DNA from: Gracilaria gracilis
Lineage: Eukaryota; Rhodophyta; Florideophyceae; Gracilariales; Gracilariaceae
NCBI GenBank assembly: GCA_030374805.1
Contig: JARGSG010000195.1
Coordinates: 806,001 to 870,000 of the forward strand
DNA length: 64,000 bases
Reading direction: 5' to 3'
Each line of letters starts with the position of its first letter. The stretch's first letter is position 1. Below the pieces are notes generated by a model. The model had not been told where the DNA came from. It worked only from the letters and a program-made list of their open reading frames with translations, and did not search any database. Of the stretch, positions 1 to 10,417 are shown in pieces. The position numbers and the translations under genes were made by a program.

Positions 1-24
1 GAGCGCGTTTTCGTCAAAACAAAA

Positions 25-286
25 ATGCCGCCCGCTACTCGAGAGTACCCTGAGTTCATCTCCGGGGAAAGAGCGGCAAGGAAAGCGGAGGTGTTACTAG
101 CACAGTTCTACTCAGAACACGTGCCCGAGCTGGATCCAGTTGCGTCATTTTTTGACAAGAAAACAAAACGGTGCGAATGCGGGACGAGAGTGAAGAAGAC
201 CTGTGAGCACGTTGCTCTTCTATGTTCTTCTTGTTCTTTAATGCGGGCAGCAGTTTTCTATTTGCTAAACTGCAGTAAAGCTCTAA
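25..286 (+). mobile_element. Retrotransposon fragments (units A and B)
   Basis: Two pieces of the same degenerate element lie head to tail. The first (about 52-226) encodes the C-terminal zinc-binding tail typical of non-LTR reverse transcriptases, with a C-x-C-G...C-x-H-x4-C pattern (residues around CECGTRVKKTCEHV). The second (about 234-286) matches the start of the minus-strand copy at 649-700, around AVFYLLNC. In the intact order of the minus copy the AVFYLLNC part precedes the Cys/His part, so here the end of one unit is followed by the start of another. No RT catalytic domain is present, so this is a relic. The element family is inferred from the Cys/His signature only. Confidence 0.5.
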
Positions 287-693
287 ATGAAGCTTTCTCT
301 CTTCAGGAAGGCCAAGAATTTGTTTGGTTCCTGTCTAATCAAATTTTGTAGAGACGATTTTGTGTCTGGAGGCAGGCTTGAAACAAGCTCTCGTCGTGAC
401 GAGTTCGTGAGCGAACATCGAAGGACAACATGCTCACAAGTTTTTTTCACTTTTGTCCCGCATTCGCATCGTCTCATTTTCTTCTCAACAAATGATGCCA
501 CTGGATGCAGCTCAAAGACGTGTTCGGAGTAGAACTGAGCCAGCATCACCTCTGCTTTTCTTGCAGCTCTTTCTCCTGTAATGAACGCAGGGCACTCCTT
601 GAGAGCTCGTAACAAATCTGCCTCCAGCCACGAAATCGTCCCTACAGATAGAGCATTATTGCAGTTTAGCAAATAGAAAACTGCTGCCCACAA
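283..693 (-). mobile_element. Retrotransposon fragment (unit C, inverted)
   Basis: The open frame encodes 136 residues. Residues 34-93 are clearly homologous to the plus-strand fragment at 52-226, including the C-x-C-G...C-x-H-x4-C zinc motif. It continues about 40 residues past the motif, which looks like the natural C terminus of the element's polyprotein. It is inverted relative to units A and B and abuts them at about 286, so the three pieces form a rearranged inverted cluster. Several codon differences from unit A show that the duplication is not recent. Confidence 0.5.
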
Positions 694-2813
694 TAAAGAA
701 GAGAAAAAGATGGTCGCTCCTTAAGAGCCCATACGCTCCTCTTATATAGTCTACAGAACCAGTCAACTTTGAACATCCATAATGAAGAGAGACAAGTTAG
801 CCAGTAGCTAAGGATCTATAATTGTGTTACGTCCAATGAATTAAATTGTAGACAAGCAGAGAGCGAGAGCGAGAGAGAGAGAGAGAGAGCATTATGCCTC
901 AAAAGTGTTTTCGGTCGCCACGAGTATTTCGTTGTTGATGATTTGCACCTGGTCATTGATCCTTCACTTGCACTTCCCCATTAGTATGATATGATGCTCA
1001 TCAACAGAGAGGTACTTCCCTAGTGAGGGAACATTGCTTTTTCAACAGAAACGGTGTTTGCTATGTTGTGTTATTGGCTAGCATATGCATAAAAGAGAAG
1101 GAGAGCGAGGATTACAGTATGACGAGGGGCACTGCTCGTACATCTTCGTGCTCCCCCAATCCACTATGGTTAGAAGAAGAAGATCTAAACCTCACTCTAT
1201 CAGGGACGTAAGACAAAACGAACGAGTTCGTAACTATACGACGATCTCCGACTTAACAAAAAACTTGGGATGACACCATGAATAACCCACCATCACGCTA
1301 TGCGCGTGCCTATAAGCTCTTTTATCGCGGGGGTAAGCATTATGGAAACGGTTACTGGATATTCTTCTGATGATCGGATTGTGGCCTGCTGAACACTGAC
1401 AGGCTGTCACTGATGTTTTAAGGATTACACTTGTACGCGATGACCGCAATCAAGTTGAGCGGCCGCTCTGACGAGTTTAACAAACCCCCCGATGCAGTTT
1501 GACTTCTTCGTCTTCCTGTTTGAAAAAAGTGAAAGGCGCAGGCAAAAAAAAAACTTATATTTGCTGCCTGCTGGTCTGGCACGTCTTTCCTTTTCGACGT
1601 CCTCCTTTTCTTCAACACCTATCGTCATGTTGCTTACCGAGTGAAGGGGGGCCTCAAAGTTCGAGCACCAAACCTGAGCGTCATCCCTAAACAAGAGGAG
1701 CTGCTTAAGTTTACCACAATCTCATTTTGGGCGCAATACGCTCATTGCATTGTAGCTTCCCTCTGAGAATACCAATGATTTAGTCCTTAGAAGCTGAGAG
1801 GGCTTGCTATTCCAGTCTGGAAAAGCTGTGCATGCGCAGTTGTACACAACCTCATTTACGCGCCGATTTGCTAAGATAGTAATGCTATTTGTTTCAAACA
1901 TGGCAGGAAATATAGAGGTAGACAGAAAAACGCTGGATACAGCTGAAAAAAAAGAGTCGCTGTCTCAGGGGCAAAAGATATTTGGCTGCATCAGACGCGC
2001 AATGTTTCTTTCAATTAAGGTTACCCACCCGTGAAGTACATGTGGGTGATGTGGAACCAGTGGGTCACTGCGTCACGGTGGGCAACGGGTAAAGTTACAC
2101 CTTGGGCGCCAAAGCTTCTCCCAGAGAGCTGTTCTTGTTGTGTATATACCAGAATGCTGTACTACATCTCTACTAATCTTTTTCGCACAATCATGTAAAC
2201 AAATAACTGGCCAACGAGGAGTAGAACGAAAAAGAACCCTATCCTATGTTTCGCTTTCAACGCAGTTATACGGGCAGCCTAGTTGGTTTTCAAGACACAG
2301 CATTCCTTCGTGTCTGACGTCGCCCTGTCGTTCCGTGCTTGCGAGGCGGCCGCAAACGAAATACCGCAGTACGGATGAAAAAGCGTTCATCTCTGGCCCC
2401 TGCAAGACGGCTGATGCAGTCAACCATGCACGGAGAGCATCTGCCTGACCTGTGAGTGGAGCGCGCTGCGTGCGCGTGGACGCTCACAAGACAGAAGACG
2501 TACGTAGCTCACAGGGCGCGGCGGCAGTGGGCCAGTCGGGGCACGAAGAGGGGCACGCAGCGGCGACCAATGCGCATTTTGATGCGGCAGCAGCAACGGT
2601 CAGCGAGCATATGCGCGCGGCAGCCGCAGCGCAGCCGCAGCGGAGGGGCGCGCGAGAGCCCCTCCGCTGCTCTTCAAAGCTGTCATCCGGATAGCGAAAC
2701 GCCCGAGCCAGGCGTTACACAGCCGTCGCCGCCGTGTGCGCCGCCGGTCGGCAACGTCGCGCTCCTCACCCGCGCCTACAGAAGCTCCTCGCCCCACCTC
2801 GTCAGCGCGCGCA
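694..2813. other. Intergenic region, no supported gene
   Basis: About 2.1 kb between the retrotransposon relic and the RING-RAWUL gene. Only short frames without recognisable domains occur. It holds a GA microsatellite (859-890) and becomes GC-rich from about 2450, which probably marks the promoter and 5' leader of the downstream gene. Confidence 0.6.
859..890. repeat. GA-dinucleotide microsatellite
   Basis: A run of GA/GC-interrupted GA units about 32 bp long. No associated gene is visible. Confidence 0.9.
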
Positions 2814-3626
2814 ATGCCCAACTGCGACGTGTGCCTTGGCGAGGTTCGAGACGTGGGAATACTTCGGTGTAACCACTCGGTTTGTCGCTCTTGCGGCGTT
2901 TCTCAGAGCTCTTGTTTAGTTTGTAACGGCGTCGGTAGGACCAAGCGTCGTCGCCTTGTTACCTCACGCTTTAATCAACGCCCACGCCGCTCCGAAACTT
3001 CTACTGCAAAGGCTGCTTCCGACCGTGCCAAACAAAAACCACGCAACCAACCCCTGCTCGCACAGTCCTCACAGCCCACCGCGCTCACACCCGCCCAATC
3101 TTCGCAAGTCCGTTCCGCCCCCACTACCGCACTGGAGCCCTTACAACCGCCGGCTCCTGGCCGCTCGATTACGCCGGAAAGTGATCAGGGCGAGCCGCCA
3201 ACCAAATATAGGAGGATCGCAACAGACCAGGATGTTTCGAAAGCTGCTACGCGAGCCTCTTCCTCCGAGGCGCGAGCCTCTTCTTCCGAAACTCAGATGC
3301 CTTCATCAGAGATACCGAGTCGCATGCGTCTCGTGCGCGGCCCCACCGCCTTTGATGAAGTCAGATGCGAACTTCGACCCGTGGGATCCACCCCGAAGGT
3401 TGAAAGACCGGCACTGAGGACAACGGGGAAGCTTTCTGTTCGTCTCATCGCCCGATATGTTCGGGAGAGGCTGGAACTTCCGTCCACGGAAAAGGTCATC
3501 GTCAAGTGCGCTGGAGAGGAGCTCATCGGCTCGATGACACTGGGTGATCTCGTAACGCATGTCTGGCCCGCCTCAGAGGGTCACCTCGTCTTAGACTATG
3601 AAGTACCGAATCACACATGGAACTGA
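2814..3626 (+). CDS. RING finger-RAWUL protein (PCGF/DRIP-like)
   Basis: Predicted 270-residue protein. A RING-HC finger sits at the extreme N terminus: C4, C7, C19, H21, C24, C27, C34, C37, a C-x2-C-x11-C-x-H-x2-C-x2-C-x6-C-x2-C pattern. Residues about 40-200 are Ser/Pro/Ala-rich and look disordered. The last ~65 residues match the RAWUL ubiquitin-like fold (VRLIARYVRERLEL ... VIVKCAGEELIGSMTLGDLV). RING plus C-terminal RAWUL is the architecture of Polycomb PCGF/Psc proteins (PRC1, H2A ubiquitination) and of the plant DRIP ubiquitin ligases. The start at 2814 puts the RING at the N terminus; an in-frame 26-residue upstream extension has no domain. Nuclear E3 or PRC1-like function is inferred. 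The loop between the second and last zinc-ligand pairs is short. Confidence 0.7.
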   Translation: MPNCDVCLGEVRDVGILRCNHSVCRSCGVSQSSCLVCNGVGRTKRRRLVTSRFNQRPRRSETSTAKAASDRAKQKPRNQPLLAQSSQPTALTPAQSSQVRSAPTTALEPLQPPAPGRSITPESDQGEPPTKYRRIATDQDVSKAATRASSSEARASSSETQMPSSEIPSRMRLVRGPTAFDEVRCELRPVGSTPKVERPALRTTGKLSVRLIARYVRERLELPSTEKVIVKCAGEELIGSMTLGDLVTHVWPASEGHLVLDYEVPNHTWN

Positions 3627-4671
3627 ATAACGGCCCCCACCCGAGAACTCCTTGCTTTCCTCAACGATGAACTGCTCACCGTTATAATCGCATCGGGATG
3701 GAGTAGTGGCCCGGAAACACGATCAGCTCTCAGAACGAAACGGGTGCTCTCCGGTAGCGTGCACCATGCTTGCCCGCTGGCTTACTTTCCTTCAACCTTC
3801 AGCATCACATAACCGTCGAGAGCCCCACACCATACGATCGAACCCGGCTTCTTTCGCAATCGCTTAGTGTATTGTTCTTTTCATAGTTTACCGTATCTAA
3901 CCATCACACACACAACACAGTAAAAGAGCGCACATATCAGCATGTGTGATCACCTTCCAGGGGAAGCCCGCTTATGTACACTACATGAACGCGTACACTA
4001 CATGAACGCGTACAAGTCTCCACTGGTGTACACATAACGACAACGACAAGAGAAAACGAAGGTGTATGCCGATGTTCCAGCGATCTTACTCAGGGAGGGT
4101 GTACGGTCCATACAATATCGTGCGACAAACGGTAGCGATCCTATACAAAGCACGTTGTATCCTGGGTCCTTAACTTTCAGATGGTAACGGCATTGTCCTA
4201 TAGAGTAGAGAATGCATCTATTCTGGAAAGAAACAGTAATGTGCCATGCGAAAACAAACTAGATCGGAAAATAGTGGAAGGGAGACGCCTCCATGAGAAA
4301 GGGTTACGGAGCGCAACAAATGAATTGTGGAAGTTGCAGACACAGGAGTCTCCCTTGCAGTTTTTGCTTCTATCCCAGCTGGACAAGGAACGTTTCAACT
4401 CCCTGTATAATAATCGCGCATAGTTCGTCACGGCATTGACTCCGACATGCGCTTTACGGTGTGTGAATGTCACCACGGATGCGGGAACCAGAAACACAAG
4501 CAGACGGGGATTGATATTATGAGACTTGTCACAGGGGTGAATGATACAACATATGCACGATTGTCTTTTTGGTAGGACAAGTTACAAACCTTCTTGCATT
4601 GCGTTCAATGGTTGCTCTTGTACACGTACTATCACAGTACCTCATCATTCTTGTCTCATACACAGCTACGC
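3627..4671. other. Intergenic region between convergent genes
   Basis: About 1 kb with no supported gene; the longest frame (4181-4423, 80 codons) has no recognisable features. It contains the 17-bp tandem repeat at 3976-4009. Confidence 0.5.
3976..4014. repeat. 17-bp tandem repeat
   Basis: The unit GTACACTACATGAACGC occurs twice exactly (3976-3992, 3993-4009), followed by GTACA as the start of a third copy. Confidence 0.9.
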
Positions 4672-6190
4672 TCATCTGCTATGCTTCGTCATCCTCCTCT
4701 GTGCACTGGACTTCAGCCCGGCCCGACCGCACAGATATCCAGACTGGTACGCTAGAAAAGCAGCGCCGAGTATGGCACTTGAGATGAATATTGCATCAAA
4801 CCATCTCTGAAAGTACCGAAACTCCAGTTTTCCAAGAACGTCAGCAATAAGAATTCTCGATCCAGGCGGCAAGAAGCTTCTCACAAGTATAGTAGACGAG
4901 ATCACATAGGTGCCCATTAGATGAGCTATAAAGATAGCCGCAGAACTATTCACAGCTCGGTTGCCAGACACAAACGCAAACACTGAGGTCATTCGAACCA
5001 ATACAGCTCTCAAGTTAACACACATAAGCACAGACGTAAATGCGAGCGTGGCATATTGGTAAACAACTTTGACGTCTATGTTAACGCCCGCACGAATCAA
5101 GACGCTATGCAACCGATTTGAGATGGCGACAGCAGCTCCAGTAGATCCAACCCGATTACCACGCAGATGTGCCCATATATTATAAACCGCAGCCAAGACG
5201 CGGATAGCACAAAGAAGTAGCATCAACGCACCTAACGACGTGAACAGCCTACCCATTCGAGTGCGCGCGAACAGAACATCGTGATGGGCGGATGCGGCAT
5301 CTGTATATTCATGAAACAGATGAGTCAAGTCTCTGTCAGCCTGTTGCATGTCCGGCGGAAGCGTGGATAACACGCGAGTTCGAGCTGAAACAGCGGTTGA
5401 TCTGTCTAACACACGAGCCGTTACGACCTGCTGCATCTCCGAGCGCAATAACTGTCGCTTGTCGCGGGAAACGCGCTCAATGGACGAGAGAAGCTTGTCG
5501 CCGAGAGCAATGACCTGCTTCTCCTTGATAGGATGAATGAACGAAGTCAAGTAGTTGTACGGCAGATTGACAGCGGTGAAACCGGAAAGCACAGCGAGCA
5601 TGGTGATGCCGACGACAAGGATGCGACTCATGGCGGCTTCGATGGAAAAAGTAGAAATAATCTTGGGAGTTATTGGGGAGTAGGTCTGCGGCATGAGCGG
5701 AAATCCATCACCAACTCGCCAGAAAAGGTACAGAAAGACAAGTTCGCAGAGTAAGGAGGCGCGGATGGCTTCGACAGGACGCCATCCACTGTCGTATAGT
5801 ATGTGATACACTTGAGCCGTAGGCAGAATTAGTATTAGAGTTATGACCAAGGCATACACGTCGAACAGCCAGTTTAGACGACGCGTAGCTGTATGCATGA
5901 CCCCGACAGCGTCGAAGAAGATGAGAAGGATGAGCGAAAGAGAAAGCGAAAAGGTCCACTCGAAGAAACGCTGTACACTTGCACTGTGACACGGAAACGA
6001 TCGCGATATTAGTGGCGAGCAAGAGCGGTGCGGAGAAGGAAAAAGGTACGTACTGGTTGATTACATTTTCGCGCGAGAGAAAGCGCTTGTAGAAGAGGGC
6101 GCCGCAGCGGCGCGTGAAGAAGAAGGTGAAGATGGAAACGAGAGAGTCGGCAAGCGCTTGCGTGAGCACGCTGGCGGCGGACCGCCTCAT
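4672..6190 (-). CDS. Golgi pH regulator / GPCR-type G protein (GPHR/GTG)
   Basis: Spliced CDS complement(4672..5983, 6054..6190), 482 residues, close to the 455-470 usual for the family. Exon 1 encodes the first membrane helix (from MRRSAASVLT). The 70-bp intron has a GTACGT donor and CACAG acceptor; joining restores ...ENVINHASVQRFFEWTFS, which aligns with the second family helix. The hallmark LSGFTAVNLPYNYLTSF follows, then a charged central coiled segment (QVIALGDKLLSSIERVSRDK) and a C-terminal multi-helix domain. GPHR is an anion channel that acidifies the Golgi in animals; plant GTG1/2 are the orthologues. The branch site is probably CCACTAAT inside the intron. The unspliced frame begins only at an internal Met (5898), so a single-exon call would lose about 75 residues. 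Confidence 0.9.
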
Positions 6191-6904
6191 TGCCGCTACA
6201 TCCGCTGGCTCGGTCGAGCGGCTTGCTCCGCGCGCTCGACCTCTCTGGGCGTTGATCGCGGCCGTGTCTTCCGCTCTTTGTGCGCGGCTGCGCTGCGTTT
6301 GTGGACGAGCAAATGTTGTACACGTGGCCACGGCCACATACGCACATGATGCGCCGTGGTACCAAAATAATAACAATTAATTAAGCAACCCATCTGCAAA
6401 TGCGATTGCGCGCCTTCCGCCGCGGAAGGCTGGGTCATTGCTGGATTCCTCTCGCTGCTCTGATCACGATCTAACCTCACGTCCAAAATCATTTGTTGAC
6501 CTGGTCCGCCCGCATCCTCCCTCTAACGCAGGCATAAATGTCTCAACTAAGACCTGATTGAAATACACTTGCACTTTGAAGCCGCTTGATGAGAAGCGAA
6601 TGGGAACCAGCAGCTTCGGTTCACACTCTCACACTCGCTGCTATTCATAGTCTACATTCCGTCCCTTTTGAAAGGACACAGGTCATGCACAACTGGTTAC
6701 CCATCCCTCGGCGATAGGTTTCTTTACTAAGTCGAAACAAGTGGAGAGAATACGCACGTGCACCACAACACCTCTCTCTCTCTCACACGGATCACAGATA
6801 TCACACCATCATTTACGCAATGTCTTCACTGGTATAGTGCCTACCAATGCATATGTACAAACATTTCGAGCAGAGCAATCACAACCTTCTCCCCATACCG
6901 TACA
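6191..6904. other. GPHR promoter and SUN gene 3' flank
   Basis: No supported gene. It contains a perfect 9-bp inverted repeat with a 1-bp loop, GCCTTCCGC-C-GCGGAAGGC (6412-6430), about 225 bp upstream of the GPHR start. This could be a dimeric factor site, but there is no second copy to support that. Confidence 0.4.
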
Positions 6905-8425
6905 TCATCCCACCTGTTCCCCATGCACTCGGAAACGATACAACGACGTATGGTTGGCCCCATGATTGCTCAATATCTCTACACGAACCGCACGGAAAAC
7001 GTTTTCGCCAGCCACGTAAAAGCGCTGCAGGTGCCCCTTTTGCTCTTGCTCCATATCAAACACAAACTCGCCAGCTTCTACTTCCTCACGATCCTGCTTC
7101 ACCCCATATACCTTGAACTTGCGAGGGGCGCTCTGAATCGACAGCACACTTGCTCGCGGAGTATGCTCCATCGTTACACTGTTCACTTTCACCAATCCAA
7201 GCAGCCGGATCATAAATACTGCTTTATCGCCATCAAACGACCAACATCTCCCCGGCAAAACATCCGGCTCCAGAATAGTGGACGCGCTAACAGGTCTATG
7301 CGGTGTCGGCAGTCCATCTCCCAAAAGAGCTTCCGCGTACTGGCGAACAAAACGCCCATAAAGCCTCTGCATACTTGGTCTAGTCCACAAAACCTTCCCA
7401 CCGGCCGACCCGAGCGCAAAGTCAGGAGGAAGGTCCTTATCAGCCGCGTATCGTTCCGCAAAGCCTGAAAACTCATCGCGCATCCGCGCAGCCTCGCGAC
7501 GAACGGCGAGAGGCAAATCAGCTGTGAGACGAGCCGCGTCCTGTTGCGCTGCTTTCTTCGCCTCGTTGATGACGCGCGGTAGGATGTCTTGCTCGAGTTC
7601 AGTACGTGTGACAAAATCGCCAATCATTGTGGGAGGCGTTCTTGACGCGGAGCGGACCAGATACGATGGCAAGTTGCGGATTAATGAGAATAGACCCTTC
7701 ATGGCGGTGCGAATGGCATCGTACAGAACGGACGTTGACGCACGAAGAAGTGGGGGGATTGGGATGTCTGACACGGACCATTGCGGCGTGCAGGCGTGGC
7801 GAAGACGTTGATACGCAGGCTTTGCGCCTATACGCGCGCTGTGGCGGGCTTCCATGAACAACAAAAAGAACATGCCAGTGACGAAGAGAGCGGTGACGAA
7901 GACGAGTGGAAGCGATTTGTTATTGGAGGCGAGCACGGTTCGAACGGTGCGTCGGATTTGTTGAGCGGAGAATGGGATGTTGGTAGTAGAAGGGGCGGCA
8001 TCAATGGTATCTGTATCTGGCTGAGATGTTCGTTGTTGCGGTTCATCGTCATCATGATCGATTACCTCGTCTTCTTGATCATGATTGGCAGCACTCCGCC
8101 ATGTGGTACTCGCAGGTTTCTTCGCAGCAGAGCCCAGGATATCGAACAGCGACACTCGAACACGGTCGGCCACGCCGCGCGCAGCGGAGGCGCGTCGCGA
8201 AGGTGGAGGCTCCGCCGGCGAGTCTGCGACAAACTTGTGCGGAGAATCCTTGTAGCGCACTCGACGCGAGTCCCTTGAAGGGCGACGTTCATCGACAGGA
8301 AGGAACGAAGCCTCCGACTCCACGACGTAGCCCGTGCCATACAGGCTGTAGTTGCCAGGGCGAGTTAATCCGGGCGTGCTGAGTCGCTTCCGACGCAGAC
8401 GCTCCGAACGACGCGCTTGACTCAT
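6905..8425 (-). CDS. SUN-domain inner nuclear membrane protein
   Basis: 506 residues from MSQARRSERL. The basic, Ser/Arg-rich N terminus (residues 1-170) would face the nucleoplasm and bind chromatin or lamina-like proteins. A single membrane helix lies at about 172-191 (LPLVFVTALFVTGMFFLLF). A lumenal linker with weak coiled-coil character follows. The C-terminal ~150 residues are a SUN domain, recognisable by ASTILEPDVLPGRCWSFDG, then AVFMIRL and the closing YRFRVHGEQ. SUN proteins bind KASH proteins across the perinuclear space and form LINC complexes. I chose this start because the 94 in-frame codons upstream (to 8707) are GC-rich and unlike the protein. It is divergent from the plastid protein gene at 8946. 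Confidence 0.88.
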   Translation of the reverse strand: MSQARRSERLRRKRLSTPGLTRPGNYSLYGTGYVVESEASFLPVDERRPSRDSRRVRYKDSPHKFVADSPAEPPPSRRASAARGVADRVRVSLFDILGSAAKKPASTTWRSAANHDQEDEVIDHDDDEPQQRTSQPDTDTIDAAPSTTNIPFSAQQIRRTVRTVLASNNKSLPLVFVTALFVTGMFFLLFMEARHSARIGAKPAYQRLRHACTPQWSVSDIPIPPLLRASTSVLYDAIRTAMKGLFSLIRNLPSYLVRSASRTPPTMIGDFVTRTELEQDILPRVINEAKKAAQQDAARLTADLPLAVRREAARMRDEFSGFAERYAADKDLPPDFALGSAGGKVLWTRPSMQRLYGRFVRQYAEALLGDGLPTPHRPVSASTILEPDVLPGRCWSFDGDKAVFMIRLLGLVKVNSVTMEHTPRASVLSIQSAPRKFKVYGVKQDREEVEAGEFVFDMEQEQKGHLQRFYVAGENVFRAVRVEILSNHGANHTSLYRFRVHGEQVG

Positions 8426-8945
8426 CGTGCGGGGGCGAGCGCGGAGAAGACGCGCAAGCCGGAACCGAGACAAGCTTCCCCGCGCAGCTTGACAGCAGGC
8501 GAGGACGATATGGACTGCGCAACGGTTCGGCGCGCAACAAATGGCGCGCTTGCACGGGGGGCGCGGGGAGAGCGGAGCGCGACTGCATACGAAACGGCTC
8601 GAAAATGGCGCCAAGTTGTGATAACGCGTGTGCGGCGGTGCGAGCGGCGCGGCGTTTTGAGCGCGCTTTTTTGAAGAAGCGGTCCGTCGGGACGCGGTGG
8701 GGGGCACGCGTCACACGCGCGGGGCGCCGACGTGCGTGCCGCGGGCGCGCGCCAGATCATGCGCGCAGACGCGTCGCAACGTGTCGTGCGCGAGGCGCGT
8801 GGCGGCGTGGCGCCATGCATGATCTCATCAGCTCGCCAATCTCTCACGCGGCGCTTTCGCACCTTCTTGCTCGCCTGTTTGAGTCCTCTCAGAGCGGCTC
8901 ACGGGCGTGTTGGTCGCTGAGGCACGCCGTTTCGCGCGAGCTATC
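8426..8945. promoter_or_regulatory. GC-rich divergent promoter region
   Basis: 520 bp between the starts of two divergent genes (SUN, minus; plastid protein, plus). Strongly GC- and CpG-rich, with many GCGC tetramers and no TATA box seen. All three frames are open on both strands for long stretches, which I attribute to base composition rather than coding. Confidence 0.45.
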
Positions 8946-9656
8946 ATGGCCACTGTTCTGTTCGTCCATTCCGCGCTGCCATTAAGCTCGGTGCGAAAAC
9001 GTGCGCTGGCGTTGGCGTTGGTGCAAGCGCGTCCGTTTCGCTCACCGCAGGTGTCGCAGCGAACTACGTTCATCTCACACTCACGCTCAACTAACATTCA
9101 TGAATCCGCCCCACCCTCCCCGCCGCCGCGCGTTGACACCGTAACAAGTCTGCATCACGACTCGCGCCCACCTTTCCATGCACCGTTACATCTATTCAGC
9201 TATGCAAGCTGTGCGCTGCTCCCGATGCTCACCGCAGCGGCGCAGCCAGCACTTGCAGACGATGCACCTCCCTCCGATCCGTTAAGCTTCATAAAAGGGC
9301 TACAGGGAAATCCGCTCTTCGATAAGATTCTCGGCATCACAGTGTTTGTGCTCATAATCTATGCCACAATCGGCGCCATCATCGTATCTATCGACGGTAT
9401 CATCATAAAGCAGAACGACGCGCGTCAAAAGGAATGGGTGCGGAAGAGAGTCGACGGCGAACCATATCCGAAGACGATCTGGTCGCCAGAGCTTGACACA
9501 GAATTCCCTCCAAAGGCTGGCACGGCTTCATCAAAGTCTGGCTTGAATCGCGAACAACGTCGAGTTGAAAAGAAGTTGCAAGTCAAGGAGGAGAAGGAAA
9601 AGAAGCGAAAGGAAGCTAGGGAAGCAGCCAAGAAAAAGGCTAGTGACGATCAATAG
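8946..9656 (+). CDS. Plastid-targeted single-helix membrane protein, unknown
   Basis: 236 residues. The N terminus (MATVLFVHSALPLSS...) is a basic, Ser/Ala-rich plastid transit peptide. A second hydrophobic stretch ending AAAQPALADDA resembles a thylakoid-transfer signal with an A-x-A cleavage site, so mature processing around residue 105 is plausible. The mature part has one strong membrane helix (ILGITVFVLIIYATIGAIIV) and a C-terminal third that is almost entirely Lys/Glu/Arg, a charged coiled coil. I do not recognise the family. The 3' end converges with the next gene, 80 bp away. An in-frame start at 8907 would add 13 residues without Met-context support. Confidence 0.7.
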   Translation: MATVLFVHSALPLSSVRKRALALALVQARPFRSPQVSQRTTFISHSRSTNIHESAPPSPPPRVDTVTSLHHDSRPPFHAPLHLFSYASCALLPMLTAAAQPALADDAPPSDPLSFIKGLQGNPLFDKILGITVFVLIIYATIGAIIVSIDGIIIKQNDARQKEWVRKRVDGEPYPKTIWSPELDTEFPPKAGTASSKSGLNREQRRVEKKLQVKEEKEKKRKEAREAAKKKASDDQ

Positions 9657-9736
9657 AACTGCTGACGTGCACCATGTATCACATGGAATAATATTCGCTT
9701 ATTTGTCTATCGCGTTTTACGCAGTAGTAAGTTTGG

Positions 9737-10417
9737 TTATGTTAAAGCTTGGACCAAATACCATGTGCACAGAAACACAAACATGAACACTGAAAACTCA
9801 TTCACAATTCGTCGCACCAACAGTACACTATCCTGAATATTAGATAGCAGACGAAGCATCGTGAATGGGAATGCTTCTCCATTATGCCCTGAAACCGCCA
9901 TGCGTTTTGAACGACTTTTGATTGCTTCAATCATGCTCGGTACCAGGAAGCACACTTCAGCCGAGAAGAACACTTCCACGGCAGAAACTCGCCACCGCGG
10001 GATGAAATCATAAGTTACAGCTGCCGTATACATCACAGCCAACACAGTTAATATAGTTAATCGTATCAGTTTTGCGTTCAAAACAGCCAACGCTCCGTGC
10101 ACCACACCGCGTCTCTGCAAGCCCATGCCATCGTGTGATCGGTTCCACAAAGACGGATCAGCCGCCACAAGGCTGTCTGGCACGGGACGCTCCGCGGCAG
10201 AATGATTTTCAGCCAGAAACGCATTGGCAGACGTTCTGGGGGTTGCCTGTGTGACTTGTTCTATCGGCTCCGGCGGCGCTTCGCTCGGAAGCGCTGTTCG
10301 TTTCCCGGCTGCGTATGCCATTCGCGCATTCTTCTTCGCCAGAATCTTTCGACGCCGAATCTCTGCCTTCTCTGCGGCGGAGAGGACTAGCGCGTCTGAC
10401 GGCGTGGAGGCAGACAT
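9737..10417 (-). CDS. GET2/CAML-like ER membrane receptor protein
   Basis: 226 residues from MSASTPSDALVL; the frame is open upstream but without ATG. Near the N terminus is a basic cluster, AEKAEIRRRKILAKKNARM, of the type that binds the ATPase GET3/TRC40 in yeast Get2 and animal CAML (which start with RRRK/RRxR helices). A poorly conserved linker follows, then three predicted membrane helices (LIRLTILTVLAVMYTAAV; VEVFFSAEVCFLVPSMI; FSVFMFVFLCTWYLVQAL), the Get2/CAML topology. The family diverges strongly in sequence, so the call rests on motif plus topology. Function would be insertion of tail-anchored proteins such as the syntaxin at 62489. A generic three-helix membrane protein is the alternative. 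Confidence 0.45.
   Translation of the reverse strand: MSASTPSDALVLSAAEKAEIRRRKILAKKNARMAYAAGKRTALPSEAPPEPIEQVTQATPRTSANAFLAENHSAAERPVPDSLVAADPSLWNRSHDGMGLQRRGVVHGALAVLNAKLIRLTILTVLAVMYTAAVTYDFIPRWRVSAVEVFFSAEVCFLVPSMIEAIKSRSKRMAVSGHNGEAFPFTMLRLLSNIQDSVLLVRRIVNEFSVFMFVFLCTWYLVQALT

Noticed and set aside
3901..3960. CRISPR-like or telomeric repeat
   Set aside because: Only two 17-bp copies without spacers; a eukaryotic intergenic tandem duplication.
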